The position numbers and the translations under genes were made by a program. Below the pieces are notes generated by a model. That model saw only the letters and a list, made by a program, of their open reading frames with translations, did not search any database and was not told the origin of the DNA. DNA of 64,000 nucleotides from Arabidopsis thaliana (Eukaryota; Streptophyta; Magnoliopsida; Brassicales; Brassicaceae), in assembly GCF_000001735.4 (NCBI RefSeq), contig NC_003074.8:4712101-4776100 (forward strand). The letters are read 5' to 3'. Position 1 is the first letter of the stretch. Each line of letters starts with the position of its first letter. Shown here piece after piece: positions 34,859 to 48,500 of this stretch.

Positions 34859-35885
34859 AAGTTTTGTTCTGTGTGTTAGTGCATGTGTTTAGTGTCTTCT
34901 TAGTTAAATGCATAGGTTTAATTAGTTGTCAGTGAATATATCATTGGAATATGAAATTTTAAGCAATTGAATCGTAGTCAATGCCTTTTCGTTATCTCTT
35001 GATACATTATGCGAAAAAAATTTAAACTTCCATATGTTTATGTGAAAAAATGTTACATTAACATATATGATAATCGATTTGCACCAAAAAAAAAAAAAAC
35101 ATATATGATAATCGAATGTATAAGGTAATATATGATATCACGTATCTCGAATATTAGTCTTTACTTTTCGTATAGAATAAATTAATGAGGAAAACTTCCA
35201 ACTTTGATGCAAATCGTTTTTCCCTTTCTCCACATCCCATTTATTTTCAAATCCTAAAATCTAATTCATATGTCCCATACTACCATTCTCGAACGTCGTC
35301 GTTTACTCGTTTTCCAGTTCAAACGATGTCGTGTTGGCTTGGTGCACCCAAGTCGTTTTGCAACTTACGTTTACAATGCTGTTTGCTATGCTATGCCTCT
35401 CATGTTTTCTTTCTACTTTCCAATTTTTTTTTTCTCACTTCATTATTTGATTAGGTGGTTCAAATTAATTTGATTACGGAGTTCCTTTGTAAATGATGTA
35501 AGAATCGATTCCAACATTAATGGACTTTAAATTATTTTTAAAGTAATTATTAGTTGGGTCCTCAAACATTTACTCTACTCGCTTATTAGCCCTACGGCCC
35601 TACACCGTATAAAATTGCAAAATCCATCTGGAGATTATTGGTTGTCACTTGTCACATTTTTTTTTTTTGGTTTAAGAACATTTTCAACGAAGAAAAGAGA
35701 GCTTACACTCACTTTATTAAAACTCTACCTTACAACAAGTAACATCATCAGATATAACATTGTCACATTAGTTGTACTTCGATAAAGTAAGTATATACAC
35801 TACAAAATTTGTGGAAACCTAAAATAAAAAAATAGTTTACAACCCAAAAATCTCATCAATTTAGCAACGGTAAAGTATTTACCTT
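34859..35885. other. Intergenic between the RBR and LURP-one genes
   Basis: RBR promoter on the left and LURP-one gene 3' UTR on the right. The sequence ATATATGATAATCGA is repeated at about 35061 and 35102, flanking an A13 run, a small duplication. No gene seen; the open frames at 35185-35473 lack any domain. Confidence 0.5.
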
Positions 35886-36679
35886 TTACAGTATACAATT
35901 GATAAGACTATGAGCTAAAACAAGTCCAATGATGAAAGAGTGATCAACTTGTGACTCCACCATCATCGTCAAAACATCATCTCCCAACTTCAAACCGTTT
36001 ATCGATTGTTTTCTCTTCACTTCTGCCAATAGTTTTCCACAATTATCCTCAATCGCTAGACTTGATCCGCGAGTTACCATCTTATAACAATATTGTTCAT
36101 CGTTTCTACATGATCCCGCGTTGACTCTATACGAAGATGATGAATCTTTATTTGGAACTTGAAAAACATTATTTTTCACTCGAAAATATTCTAGTTTTGT
36201 TGTTGATTCAACTGTTGCTGATGATGATCTATATCCTTCCCATGTCTTGAATAATCCAAATTTCTACATACACCAACAAAAAAATAACTTAATTAGTTTT
36301 GAACTTTGAAGTGAATAATTGTGTTAAAAAATAATTGCATGAAAAAAATGGAACGTGCGCATACCTGTCTACGTAAGGTAAACAAGACATGACCGGACAA
36401 ATCCATGAGATAAACTTCACGACAGCTCTTAGAATTATAATTGTCGACACGATAAATTATGTTTCCTTTGGAATCGAAGACGGTGCAGCCATTTGTGTTG
36501 AACACCAACGACTTCATCCATATAGTGAAACTCTCTTGCTCCGTCGTCAAGTACGGTGAACTTGTTTCTTCTCCGGCGCCGGAGGTTGTTAGATCGGGAT
36601 GAATCTTCACCATAGTCTCTGCTGGACAGATTCGATATTGCCAAGTTTTTGTCTCAAAAGGTCGTCGGTATATTTGCAT
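35886..36679 (-). CDS. LURP-one-related (DUF567, tubby-C-like fold) protein
   Basis: Minus strand, exons 36679-36365 and 36263-35886; 230 aa from the first ATG. An internal ATG 22 codons in (MVKIHPDL) is an alternative start. LURP-one features are present: FTIWMKSLVFNTNGCTVFDS, GNIIYRVDNY, VYLMDLSGHVLFTLRR, then in exon 2 W-E-GYRSS, a variable segment, and a C-terminal DDVLTMMVESQVDHSFIIGL. The fold is a beta barrel around a central helix, related to scramblases and tubby. Founding member LURP1 acts in basal defence against Hyaloperonospora, but the role of this gene is unknown. The two-exon layout is normal for the family. Probably At3g14260 by recognition. Confidence 0.9.
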
Positions 36680-39600
36680 ATACTATATGGAGACAATGAT
36701 TCGTTTTTTTTTTTTTTTTGGTTGATTCGATTTGGTCGAGCTAATTGGATTAAAAGTCGGGTTTATATGCACAACCGATTGGTGGAAGTTACTTACTTTG
36801 TTCGTTTATTGATTAATTTAAGCCAACTTCATGATTATTCAATGTTCAAAGCAATTAACTTCTTGTCACATTTTTAATTCCTCGTGTTTCAGAAGAAAAG
36901 TCTCACTACATGTTTGAATCTTCGATGTTTAATAATTATATAATTAATTTTATGCATGTGATGTCGAGTTATTTTATTGTTTCTTTGTGTATATTGATGT
37001 GTGAACTACTATATATCGATCTGATCTGATCAAGGCCTTCTTCCACATGTTTAATGTGAAATTCTAATGACAATTTCTGGAGGGAAAAAAGTACTACATT
37101 TATAATTTATATCATAGAAGTAGAGGCAGGGAGCTCTAGGCAGCTTGAGAAGTTGCTCAATCAAATTTGATCGTGTACATGTTTATGTCACATTCACACC
37201 AATGCTAATTAAGTAATTATATAAATACCAGGCAAAAACCTTTTTTTTTTGTTATACCCTTTTTTGATACATTATACAATTTAATATGAAACGGAGGAAA
37301 TAATGTGTTTGTTATATATGCATTATATACAAATAAAGTTAGAAAAGGTGAAAATTTTGAAGCTAAAAGAAGTAACCTGTCAATATAAAGTTAAAATGGA
37401 AAAATACTCACTCAAGATTTCGTTCAATGTACTTTTTTTGTTTGTTATCATTGTTCAATATACTTCTCTAGCTACTAAATTAAGTACAGTCACTTTTCTT
37501 GTTGTAATTAGATCACACAATATCAGCAACCGCATAAACAATTGAGTCAATGCTTAATTTAGATTAAAGTGTTAATATAGCACACCAACTGAATAATTGT
37601 TAGACGCATTCAAAATTTATTACACATATACAGTGTACTGGCGACATAGTTATTGCTAATAATTTTAAAATCTAACAGCGGGGTATTAATTACGTAATAT
37701 TGCATTTGGTCGTCAGTCGTCACTGTTTGTAAATGAAGTTGGAGTCGACGAAGAGTGGTGCATGTGCATCGTCGTGTCACAGGTTTTAATTTAGGTCTTA
37801 GGCGGATAAGCGTCAGTCGTCAGAGATCATTACCCTTTTGTCCTGTCTTAATTACATATTCTAGTTTCTTTCTTTAATCATATGAACTAAAAGTTAGGTT
37901 TTTATTTGTCCTATTCATTCATACACTTTTAATTGAATAATCTCAAACTTTTGGCATGTTGAACCTTTCTAGTAGCTGACGGATTCCCGAATTGATACTA
38001 AACAGCAACTTGAGTATAAATATTACATAATGAGATCACTGAAAAAAACATTTGTAAAATATATAAACAGAGACGGTTTTCTTATACCAGGTAACAAATT
38101 ATGAATCCGGATTTGAAAATATAAAATCTACTTATATTGAAATGGCATGGTGATCACACTCGTCAGCAAACACTACTATTGACACTTTAATCTCGTGTTT
38201 TTGTTTTGTTTTCACCATGTAATTGCATTAGTCGAATAGCTTTCATAGTTTAAAGTTTAAACAAATGAATGACAGTACTTTTTGACGTATGTATTTTAAA
38301 CAATTTACTAATGGTGGGTTTGTTCCTAAGTGTACATCATCTGTTACAAATCCAATATAGATGACAAACGACCAAATATATGTAAACATTTTGGGATACT
38401 TTTTGTGCCCTTTTCTGTTAGGATAAGCACCAGGTCCATATATCGATTACTGACAAAAAAATAAAGTAAAAAGAGAGGAGTTTTAATATTTTGTTTGATT
38501 AATTAAACCAATAGATGATCTAGTGTATGAAGTTTTAAAAGAGAGGAGTTTTAAAAGTTTTAAATTTTTTATTAGGTAGCCTAATCTTATTTTTCAGTCA
38601 TACGTATGTCTCTATTGGTGTGCAAAAGGCCAATTAGTGATACATCTTATTCTACGTGTGAGTAATCCTAATTTATAGAGTTATTAAAACGACACTTTCT
38701 GGGGACATTTTAAGAAATTGGAATGAGACACATAAGATAAGCATTCTTGAGATTGACCCCCAAAAAAAGATAAGCATGCTTGATGTATGACGATAAACTT
38801 GTAGATTTGAATTGGGAGAGGGATGCGAGTTTAGGATTTGAAGATTTGTACTTACTCTCATAGAAATATAGTAATGCCACTTTGCCAACTCTTAACTAGA
38901 TAGTAGATACATATATATCTTGGTAATAGTATTTTTACATGTTGATAATATCTCAAAATATCTCAAAATATCTCAAAATATCTTGTTATTCTCTATAGAA
39001 GGTGTATAGTGCTTGTCTAGAGACGCAATAAACGAATATAAAACTACAAATCACAAGTTGTAATAACAATAAATACAAATGAAAATAATAACCACCGTAT
39101 ACGAATAAATATTCCACTATAAATGTTATAAATAAGAAAGCTAAAGTTAAAAATTAAACAGACAGTGCATAGCCTTTTTCAATTACTTGATGCGCACTTA
39201 GCCAACTCCAAACGAATTATGCACTTGTCTTTTTCTTTGTTGTTGTCACAAATAGACCTGGTTTAAGTTAACCAGATAACATACAAAACATATTGGGTAT
39301 ATAGGTCCATTGAGCCCATTAGACTTCAAGCACCCTCTAGATGGCCCAATATCTTGACTCAAAATTAGAACAAGAAAAGGGGAATTATTGTATCGATTAA
39401 TTCCATATCCTATGATCCACCGAATTATTTTCATGTCTACATAAAAACATCTATATAATATATTGGACCCATCATGCCGGTATAGGCTAATGTTACATTA
39501 TCCAAAGAAGAAAGAAATGAAAATTTGTGTTTGTTGTATATAAGGAAACCTTGCATCCAAAATCAAATCATGAAGTTAGGCTAACTTTTTAGCTGTCAAT

Positions 39601-39910
39601 GATTGCAATTTGCTCCTTTGTTTGCCTTCTAACATAATACGGTTGACCAAAGGCGTGTTTCTGATTTTAAAACGATACTATCATAATATCTCCACCGTAT
39701 TTTTAAACGATTGTATAACATAATATCTCCACCGTATTTTTTTGTATAATTTCTAGGTTTGTCACCTTCCACCGAATTATTTTTATTTTGTATTTCCAAA
39801 TGTATTAAAATCTTAATAAATTCAATTTGGGTTGATATGTTCGACTTGAAATAGATACTAATTAGTAGTAAAATAAAGGTTGGTTGAATAAAGAAACTGC
39901 CAACGGAAAC
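36680..39910. other. Intergenic spacer, left of the E2F-site element
   Basis: AT-rich, no supported gene. The LURP-one promoter occupies the first few hundred bases. A microsatellite-like run of TATCTCAAAA is repeated at 38946-38982. A 22-bp block ATAATATCTCCACCGTATTTTT occurs twice near 39683 and 39720. GAGAGGAGTTTTAA is repeated near 38474 and 38541. Confidence 0.5.
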
Positions 39911-40011
39911 GGAAATGACTAGTGGATTTTTTTGTTAAAATTTTAACTAGTAATCGAGAATAAGTAATTAGGAGTGAAGGAATGTTCTTTGTTGATAACG
40001 TTCTTAAATAA
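39911..40011. repeat. 101-bp direct repeat, left copy
   Basis: It starts GGAAATGACTAGTGG and ends TTCTTAAATAA. It is the same length as the copy at 40992-41092 and differs at about two positions by eye. The pair brackets the E2F-site element exactly. Confidence 0.9.
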
Positions 40012-40991
40012 GGCCCTGTTCGTTTGATCAGTTTGATGGATCATCTGGATGGAGATGAGTTTTGATGTTTGTTTGGTGCCAAAAACGGGAGTTTGAAAAT
40101 TTAGCCTAAATTTTCAAATTCATTTGGCTGAACTAAATTGGATCATTTGGATGGAAATGATTCAGTCAAAAATAACAAATGACAAAAATATCCTAATTAT
40201 TTCAATTGATTATTTAGATGTATTTTTAGATACAAAAACAAATAGACTAAATCTTCTTTTACAATTATTTTTTAAAAAATAGAAAAATTAATTTTTTCTC
40301 TAAAACTGCAAAATCAAAATTTTCCGCTAAAACCGTAAAATTACATTTTTCCGCCAAAACCACAAAAATCATATTTCCCGCAAAAACCGTAAAATCGTGT
40401 TTTCCCGCCAAAACCGCAAAATCACGTTTTCCCGCCAAAAACGTAAAATTTTATTTTCCGCCAAAACTACAAAATTCTATTTTCCCGTCAAAACCGTAAA
40501 ATCATGTTTTCTCCCAAAACCGCAAAATTACGTTTTCCCGTCAAAACCTCAAATTCACATTTTTCCGTCAAAACCGCAAAAATCACGTTTTCCCGCTAAA
40601 AACGTAAAATTTTGTTTTCCGCCAAAACCATAAAATCGAGTTTTCTTGTCAAAACCGTAAAATTACGTTTTCCCGCTAAAACCGTAAAATAAATTTATAA
40701 ATGTAAAAAATTATTATTTAAAATTTATTTACTTTTAAATATATTTTAGATTAAGAATTAAAATTAATATGTTTACAAGTAATAATAAAAATATAATTAG
40801 ATGAAAGTATGGGTATTTTAGGTATTTGGATTATTACAAATCATTTGGATGGAGAGTAGAGATAAGCAAACGAATAACATCTCATTCGGATGATCCAATC
40901 AAATGAACCGACTAAAAATAAAATAAACAAGAGTCGGATGAATCATCCAGATGGACATGTTGAATGGATCAGTTGGATGGATCTGTCAAAT
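40012..40991. mobile_element. ~980-bp non-coding element carrying an E2F-site minisatellite
   Basis: The element begins GGCCCTGTTCGTTTGATCAG. Its subterminal parts are imperfect inverted repeats: left GTTCGTTTGAT...GGATCAT...GAGATGAG (from 40018) and right, inverted, from about 40905 back to 40870. It contains the minisatellite at 40306-40690 and has no coding capacity. Repeated GATGGATCA motifs sit at both ends. The shape suggests a non-autonomous DNA transposon or MITE-like element. Family assignment is not possible by eye. It is flanked by 101-bp direct repeats, too long for an ordinary target-site duplication. Confidence 0.6.
40306..40690. repeat. 26-bp minisatellite with E2F consensus sites
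   Basis: About 15 degenerate units of roughly 25-27 bp, consensus GTTTTCCCGCCAAAACC followed by GTAAAATCAC. The exact string TTTCCCGC, the core E2F-binding consensus, occurs at 40374, 40401, 40428, 40589 and 40669, and near-matches (TTTCCGCC, TTTCCCGTC) in most other units. A 78-codon frame across it is a by-product of the repeat. Confidence 0.88.
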
Positions 40992-41092
40992 GGAAATGAC
41001 TATTGGAATTTTTTGTTAAAATTTTAACTAGTAATCGAGAATAAGTAATTAGGAGTGAAGGAATGTTCTTTGTTGATAACGTTCTTAAATAA
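40992..41092. repeat. 101-bp direct repeat, right copy
   Basis: Second copy of the block at 39911-40011, offset 1081 bp, same orientation. After it the sequence is unique (CTTGTGAAGG). Confidence 0.9.
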
Positions 41093-42523
41093 CTTGTGAA
41101 GGAAGAAAGACACATAAACGTATTTGGTTGGCTTATGGAAACAAGTAAAGAAGTCACGAAAGAACTAATCAAAGAAAGCAAATGCCGTGTCCGTCTCATA
41201 TTCAAAAAATAAATTAAAATAAAAGAGTGCATGTGATTGCAATCTATTCGTATTATCATGTAGATCTACGATAGTATTTTTGTTTTTCCATTACAAAATT
41301 TGATATTAGCGATTCCATGTTTTGGGTGTTAGAATTAATAATAGTATTAGTATGATAACATCTCAATAAATGTAACTAGACTGCACATATATTGATGGGA
41401 TCAGTTTAATAAAGTTTAACATATCTATATTTTTTTCAAGAATTTTTGTAAAATGAAATATATCTTTCATATTTAATTTTTCCAAATTTTACTCGATTTT
41501 CTTTCTAAGAACAAAAGTTTATGATTTGATTTGTATGTATTTTTAGAAAACGCGTTTATAAATTCACAATTATGGAATCTCTATAGTATTGTTGGGTCCA
41601 TATAATTCATTCCACGGGCCAAAAAGACATAAGTTACGCAAGGGGTTAGGATTAGGTACATGAAGGTGTATGTTAAGATCCGTGAGACACAGATAATTGA
41701 CGTGACGATGTCGCTTTCTCTGCCACAGAAAAACATGAATATCATATCAGTCAATACCTCCAAATTTTTGTTTTTTTAATTTTTTTCAAAAAACCTGAAA
41801 ATCAAAGGGGGAAAAAAATCCCTCAAAATTCGAGTATTGAAGAACGACGACGACGATCTTCTGGGTGACTCAAAGGTTTCAGCTCAATTCAGATGATTTT
41901 TTGGGTTGAAGATATTTGAAACGATTCGCCTTCTTTTGGAATTTGGAATTTTAAAGGATTTCGATTTTGATGTGAATTTTGCACATGATCAGGGACTGAT
42001 AATTATTGGGTTTTGCTTGATTTTGATTGTTCATGAACAAAAATTCTGGAAAAGATCTAGCTTGTTCATAAACAATTTTTTTAGAAAACAGAACAAAGTT
42101 TTCTCCGATCGCTCCTAAAATTGTATATATACTTTTCTGATTCGTGTTAATCTGGTGATAATTGAATTAGATCGTCATAAAACACGTCTTCTTGTTGACA
42201 CTGATTTTAGCGTTTAATTTTTATTTTTTTTCAGTGAGAGGTTAAGCTCAAGGTCTCTGGATTGCTTTTGAATTTGCATGCTGTTGGAGGATGATAGACC
42301 ATCGGTATGTGCTTGAGTTTTCTCGAGGAAGGATGAACCGATACGAGCCGTCTTATTGATTAATTATATATATGTAGTGGAGTGCCTGAAGGAGATATAT
42401 ATATATATAGTAGCAGTTGGATATTAGGGTTTTCATTTGTTAGGTGTGAGTTTCTTTTGTTGTTGTTAATTTGGATTCTAGACTTCCATGACCATCGTAG
42501 CATGATGGTTGGGAAGGTTTTAG
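41093..42523. other. Intergenic and FAB1B promoter/leader
   Basis: AT-rich spacer to about 41780, then a leader-like region rich in GACGA and TTTCAG motifs, likely including a 5' UTR intron. Upstream ATGs lie at 42488, 42502 and 42505. The frame starting at 42502 overlaps the FAB1B start out of frame and ends at 42540. No separate gene is supported. Confidence 0.5.
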
Positions 42524-45500
42524 ATGGGTACAAGAGATAGTAATAATAGGACATTCTCTGAGATTGTGGGTCTGATTAAATCCTGGCTCCCCTGGCGATC
42601 CGAGCCAGCTACTGTGTCCAGGGATTTTTGGATGCCTGATCAGAGCTGTCGTGTATGTTACGAGTGTGATTGTCAGTTTACCCTCATCAATCGTAGGCAC
42701 CATTGTCGTCATTGTGGGAGAGTTTTCTGTGGCAAGTGTACTGCCAACTCTATTCCTTTTGCTCCCAGCGACTTGAGAACTCCTCGTGAAGACTGGGAGA
42801 GGATACGTGTTTGCAATTATTGTTTCAGGCAGTGGGAGCAAGGTGATGGTGGCCCACACGTCTCAAATATCACGGAACTTAGTACTTCACCTTCAGAGAC
42901 AAGTCTTCTTAGCTCTAAGACCAGTACAACAGCCAATAGTAGTAGCTTCGCTCTTGGCTCCATGCCGGGACTGATTGGTCTTAATCAAAGGGTTCATCAT
43001 GGTTCTGATGTCAGCTTGCACGGAGTATCTTCAATGGAGACAAGCGTAACCAAGCAAGGCAAAGAAACTTCAAGGAGGAGCAGCTTCATTGCCACAGACG
43101 TGGAAGATCCATCTCGCTTTGCTTTAAATAGGTACTCCTTTCCTCTGAGTTCTCTTTGGTCTCATAGGTATGAATGAAGCTAATTAGATCTTCAAACGAG
43201 CTTAGGTCCTGTGGCCTTTGACCACGTTTCTTATGCAATTCCAAGGTAGAGATCGGTCAAAATATTTCTTCGGTATGTGAAGTATGGAACGGGACCTTTT
43301 ATTTTTGAGTGAGAACTAGGAAATCAGAGTACTTTAACTTCACTAGTGTTTGGGTAACTTATTTATCTTTTCTTTTCAGCATCAGGAGTGATGATGAGTA
43401 CGACGAGTATGGTGCATACCAGACTGATATTGAGACGAGTCATTCTCCTCGAGCTAATGAATATTATGGTCCAATGGAATACAATGGAATGGGCATTGAT
43501 GATGTCCCCTGTAAGCATCTTGGTGGAGAAACCGCGGACCAGAAAAGTTTAAGCGGCTCTCCACTCATTCATCAGTGCCTTGAATCTCTGATTCGGGAAG
43601 GATCAGAGCAGTTCCAGAAGAAAAGTGAGCATGATGGTCGTGACGAATGTGAAGCTTCTTCTCCAGCAGATATTTCAGATGATCAAGTGGTAGAACCTGT
43701 GGATTTCGAGAACAATGGACTTTTGTGGGTTCCACCTGAGCCAGAAAATGAAGAAGACGAGAGAGAAAGTGCTTTGTTTGATGAGGAAGATAACGAGGGA
43801 GATGCCTCAGGTGAGTGGGGATACTTACGACCTTCCACTAGCTTTGGAAGTGGAGAGTACCGTGGCGAGGATCGAACAACTGAAGAGCACAAGAAGGCTA
43901 TGAAGAATGTGGTTGATGGGCACTTTAGGGCTTTGCTTGCACAACTGTTGCAAGTTGAGAACATCTCTGTGAGCGATGAAGAGGGCAAAGAGAGCTGGTT
44001 AGAGATTATCACCTCTCTTTCTTGGGAGGCTGCTAACTTATTGAAGCCTGATATGAGCAAAAGTGGAGGAATGGATCCTGGTGGCTATGTCAAAGTAAAG
44101 TGCCTAGCTTCTGGATTCCGACATGATAGGTAATAGAAGTAAAAACATTTAACCTTAAAATACTGCTGTCGAGCCTGTAGTGCTTCAATTCACGCACTGT
44201 GTATTTTCATCATGTCATCTGGATTCTTGTGAAGTTTCATTCTTTATTAATCCATCTCGTGTGTTATTTTACAGCATGGTGGTAAAGGGAGTTGTTTGCA
44301 AGAAAAATGTGGTTAATAGGAGAATGAGTACGAAGATTGAGAAAGCTCGACTATTGATTCTAGGCGGTGGACTTGAGTATCAAAGGGTCTCAAACCAGTT
44401 ATCAAGTTTTGATACTTTGTTGCAACAGGTGAAATTTGCCTGCCGCTTACATATTTCTTTTTCTTCCTGTTGGTGGTTAGAAATGGATTTTGTTATCTAT
44501 GTCTAAACCCTTCTACCTCTTAAACATGTTTTGGTTTTCAGGAAAAGGATCATCTAAAGATGGCTGTTGCTAAGATTCACGCTGAACGTCCAAATATTCT
44601 ACTAGTCGAAAAATCAGTTTCTCGATTTGCGCAAGAGTATCTTCTAGCCAAAGACATATCTCTTGTTCTAAACATCAAGAGGCCACTTTTAGACCGCATT
44701 GCTCGCTGCACTGGTGCTCAAATAATTCCTTCAGTAGACCACCTCTCCTCTCAAAAGCTGGGTTACTGTGAGAATTTTCGGGTGGATAGGTATCCTGAAG
44801 AACATGGTTCAACTGGTCAAGTTGGAAAGAAAGTGGTGAAGACGTTGATGTATTTTGAGCATTGTCCAAAGCCATTAGGCTTTACTGTAAGCATTCCCAA
44901 CTATTAGAATTTAATACACAGACCAGATTTTATATTATTGCCTCATGATATTACCTCTTGCTTTTTATGTCCCTTCTTCTTCAGATTTTGCTGAGGGGTG
45001 CAAATGAAGATGAGTTGAAAAAAGTGAAGCATGTGGTCCAGTATGGAGTTTTTGCAGCTTATCATTTGGCACTCGAAACATCGTTTCTTGCTGATGAGGG
45101 AGCCTCACCAGAACTTCCTTTGAATTCCCCGATTACGGTGGCACTTCCAGATAAATCTACGAGCATTGAACGTTCAATATCTACTGTGCCAGGTTTCACG
45201 GTCTCAACATATGAAAAATCTCCGACAATGCTATCTTGTGCTGAACCACAACGAGCAAACAGTGTTCCAGTATCAGAGTTGCTCTCTACCACTACCAATC
45301 TATCCATCCAGAAGGATATCCCTCCTATACCCTATGGTTCAGGCTGGCAGGCTAGAGAAATAAACCCGAGTTTCGTCTTTTCACGCCATAATATTTCATT
45401 GAATTTGCCTGACCGTGTGATAGAGAGCAGAAACTCAGATTTGTCTGGAAGATCTGTACCGGTGGACACACCAGCTGACAAAAGCAATCCAATTGTTGTG

Positions 45501-48500
45501 GCAGATGAGACAACGAACAATTCCTTACATTTATCAGGGCAAGGCTTTGTGCGAAAGAGTTCTCAAATTGGTACGAGCATTATGGTCGAAAACCAAGACA
45601 ATGGTTCAGAGCTTACAATCGCCCAACAACAAAACAATGAGAAACCAAAGGAAACACAATCCCAAAAAGAAGAATTTCCTCCGTCACCCTCTGACCACCA
45701 GAGCATTTTGGTTTCTCTATCATCCCGATCAGTGTGGAAAGGAACTGTGTGTGAAAGGTCTCATCTCTTTCGGATAAAATACTATGGTAGTTTTGATAAA
45801 CCCTTGGGACGGTTCTTGAGAGATCATTTGTTCGATCAGGTGAGTTATTTTCTTTTTTGTTTTGTTTTATAAGACATCTATATTACAGCTTCAATAATAA
45901 TTAGAAACCTAAATGCATGCTCAAAACTTTTTCAGAGTTACAGGTGCCGGTCATGTGAGATGCCATCAGAAGCTCATGTTCACTGTTACACTCATCGACA
46001 AGGCAGCCTTACGATATCTGTCAAGAAACTTCAAGATTATCTCTTACCTGGTGAAAAGGAGGGGAAGATCTGGATGTGGCATAGATGCCTGAGATGCCCG
46101 CGACTTAACGGCTTCCCTCCAGCGACTCTACGAGTGGTTATGTCTGATGCTGCATGGGGATTATCGTTTGGGAAGTTTCTGGAGCTCAGTTTCTCAAATC
46201 ACGCAGCTGCTAGTAGAGTAGCTTGTTGTGGCCATTCTCTGCATAGAGATTGTCTTCGCTTCTATGGGTACTTTTTTCTTGCGTCCACTCCTCCTTGGGC
46301 CAAATATGATTAATTGTTAAAAATTGTCTTGTTTAAAAGTCTGTTTTTTCCTAACAAGTTGTGCCCGTGCAGATTTGGGAACATGGTTGCTTGCTTCCGG
46401 TACGCTACTATAGATGTTCATTCGGTCTACCTTCCACCATCAATTCTTAGTTTCAACTACGAGAATCAGGATTGGATACAGAGAGAGACAGACGAGGTGA
46501 AATACATGTGATTCTCTTGGATGGAGTTTTGAAAGTGAATACTTTGACTGAGTTCTCCCTCTTTTTTATTAAACAGGTGATAGAGAGAGCAGAGCTTCTG
46601 TTTTCTGAAGTATTAAATGCTATTAGTCAAATTGCAGAGAAAGGTTTCAGGCGACGAATTGGTGAACTCGAAGAAGTGCTGCAAAAAGAGAAAGCGGAAT
46701 TTGAGGTGAAAATTTGTTATATCATGAAAGAGTATCTAAAACTCAGCGATGCTTAATTGGTTTTATGCCTTATAACAAATGGAAGATAATAGCCAAAATA
46801 AGACAAGGTTCGTTTTTGTAACTATTCTTACATTTCTTCCAGGAGAATATGCAAAAGATTTTGCACAGGGAGGTGAACGAAGGCCAACCTCTCGTGGACA
46901 TTCTTGAGCTATATCGGATTCACAGACAACTTCTTTTTCAGTCATACATGTGGGATCACCGCTTAATTAATGCATCTACTTTACATAAGCTTGAGAATAG
47001 TGATGACACAAAGAGAGAAGAGAACGAGAAACCTCCCTTGGCTAAGAGCCAGACGCTCCCGGAGATGAATGCTGGGACCAACTCTCTTCTTACTGGCTCT
47101 GAGGTTAATCTGAATCCTGATGGTGATTCTACTGGTGACACTGGCTCCTTAAATAATGTTCAGAAAGAAGCGGATACGAATTCAGATTTGTATCAGGAAA
47201 AGGATGATGGGGGAGAAGTTTCTCCCAGCAAGACCTTACCAGATACATCTTATCCTCTGGAAAATAAAGTCGATGTTCGTAGAACACAGTCTGATGGCCA
47301 GATAGTTATGAAAAATCTATCAGCCACTCTTGATGCAGCATGGATAGGTGAACGTCAAACATCTGTGGAGATTCCAACCAACAATAAGGTCTCGCTTCCT
47401 CCTTCCACCATGTCAAACTCTTCAACTTTTCCTCCAATCTCAGAGGGGCTAATGCCTATAGATCTCCCAGAACAGCAAAATGAGTTCAAGGTGGCCTATC
47501 CTGTTTCCCCAGCATTACCGAGTAAGAATTATGAGAATTCAGAAGACTCTGTCAGCTGGCTAAGTGTGCCATTCCTCAACTTCTACCGTTCCATTAACAA
47601 GAATTTCCTGCTTAGCTCTCAGAAGCTTGATACATTTGGCGAGCATAGCCCTATCTATATTTCATCTTTTAGAGAGGCAGAGCTTCAAGGTGGACCAAGG
47701 CTACTTCTGCCCGTAGGCTTAAATGATATTGTTGTTCCGGTTTATGATGATGAACCTACTAGTATGATCGCATATGCCTTAATGTCACCAGAATATCAAC
47801 GCCAAACTTCTGCTGAAGGGGAATCTCTAGTTTCATATCCTTCTGAACTCAATATCCCTCGCCCAGTTGATGATACCATTTTTGACCCTAGCAGAAGCAA
47901 TGGTTCAGTCGACGAGAGCATACTTTCAATATCCTCATCTCGCAGTACCTCACTTCTGGACCCACTATCATATACAAAAGCTTTACATGCTCGAGTCTCA
48001 TATGGAGAGGACGGTACGCTTGGAAAAGTGAAGTACACTGTTACTTGTTACTATGCAAAGCGGTTTGAGGCGCTACGGGGTATATGTCTCCCTTCGGAAC
48101 TTGAGTATATACGGTCTCTTAGCCGGTGTAAAAAATGGGGAGCTCAAGGTGGCAAGAGCAATGTCTTCTTTGCTAAAACCCTGGACGATCGATTTATCAT
48201 CAAGCAAGTCACCAAGACAGAGTTGGAATCATTCATCAAATTTGCACCTGCTTACTTTAAATACTTGTCTGAGTCTATCAGCACGAAAAGCCCAACCTGC
48301 CTGGCAAAAATCTTGGGAATCTATCAGGTACGTAACTGCTAAGATGAGAGATTTCCCGTTCAGGTTAGATTCACTCTTGATAAAAATATGTCTTGTGTTA
48401 ATAGGTCGCAACAAAGCAACTTAAGAGCGGGAAAGAAACAAAGATGGATGTTCTGATTATGGAGAATCTTCTGTTTGGAAGAACTGTGAAACGGCTTTAT

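Noticed and set aside
40397..40633. 78-codon frame rich in SRQKRK / FPSKPQ repeats
   Set aside because: It is a translation of the 26-bp minisatellite; the period is not a multiple of three in all units and there is no initiation context.
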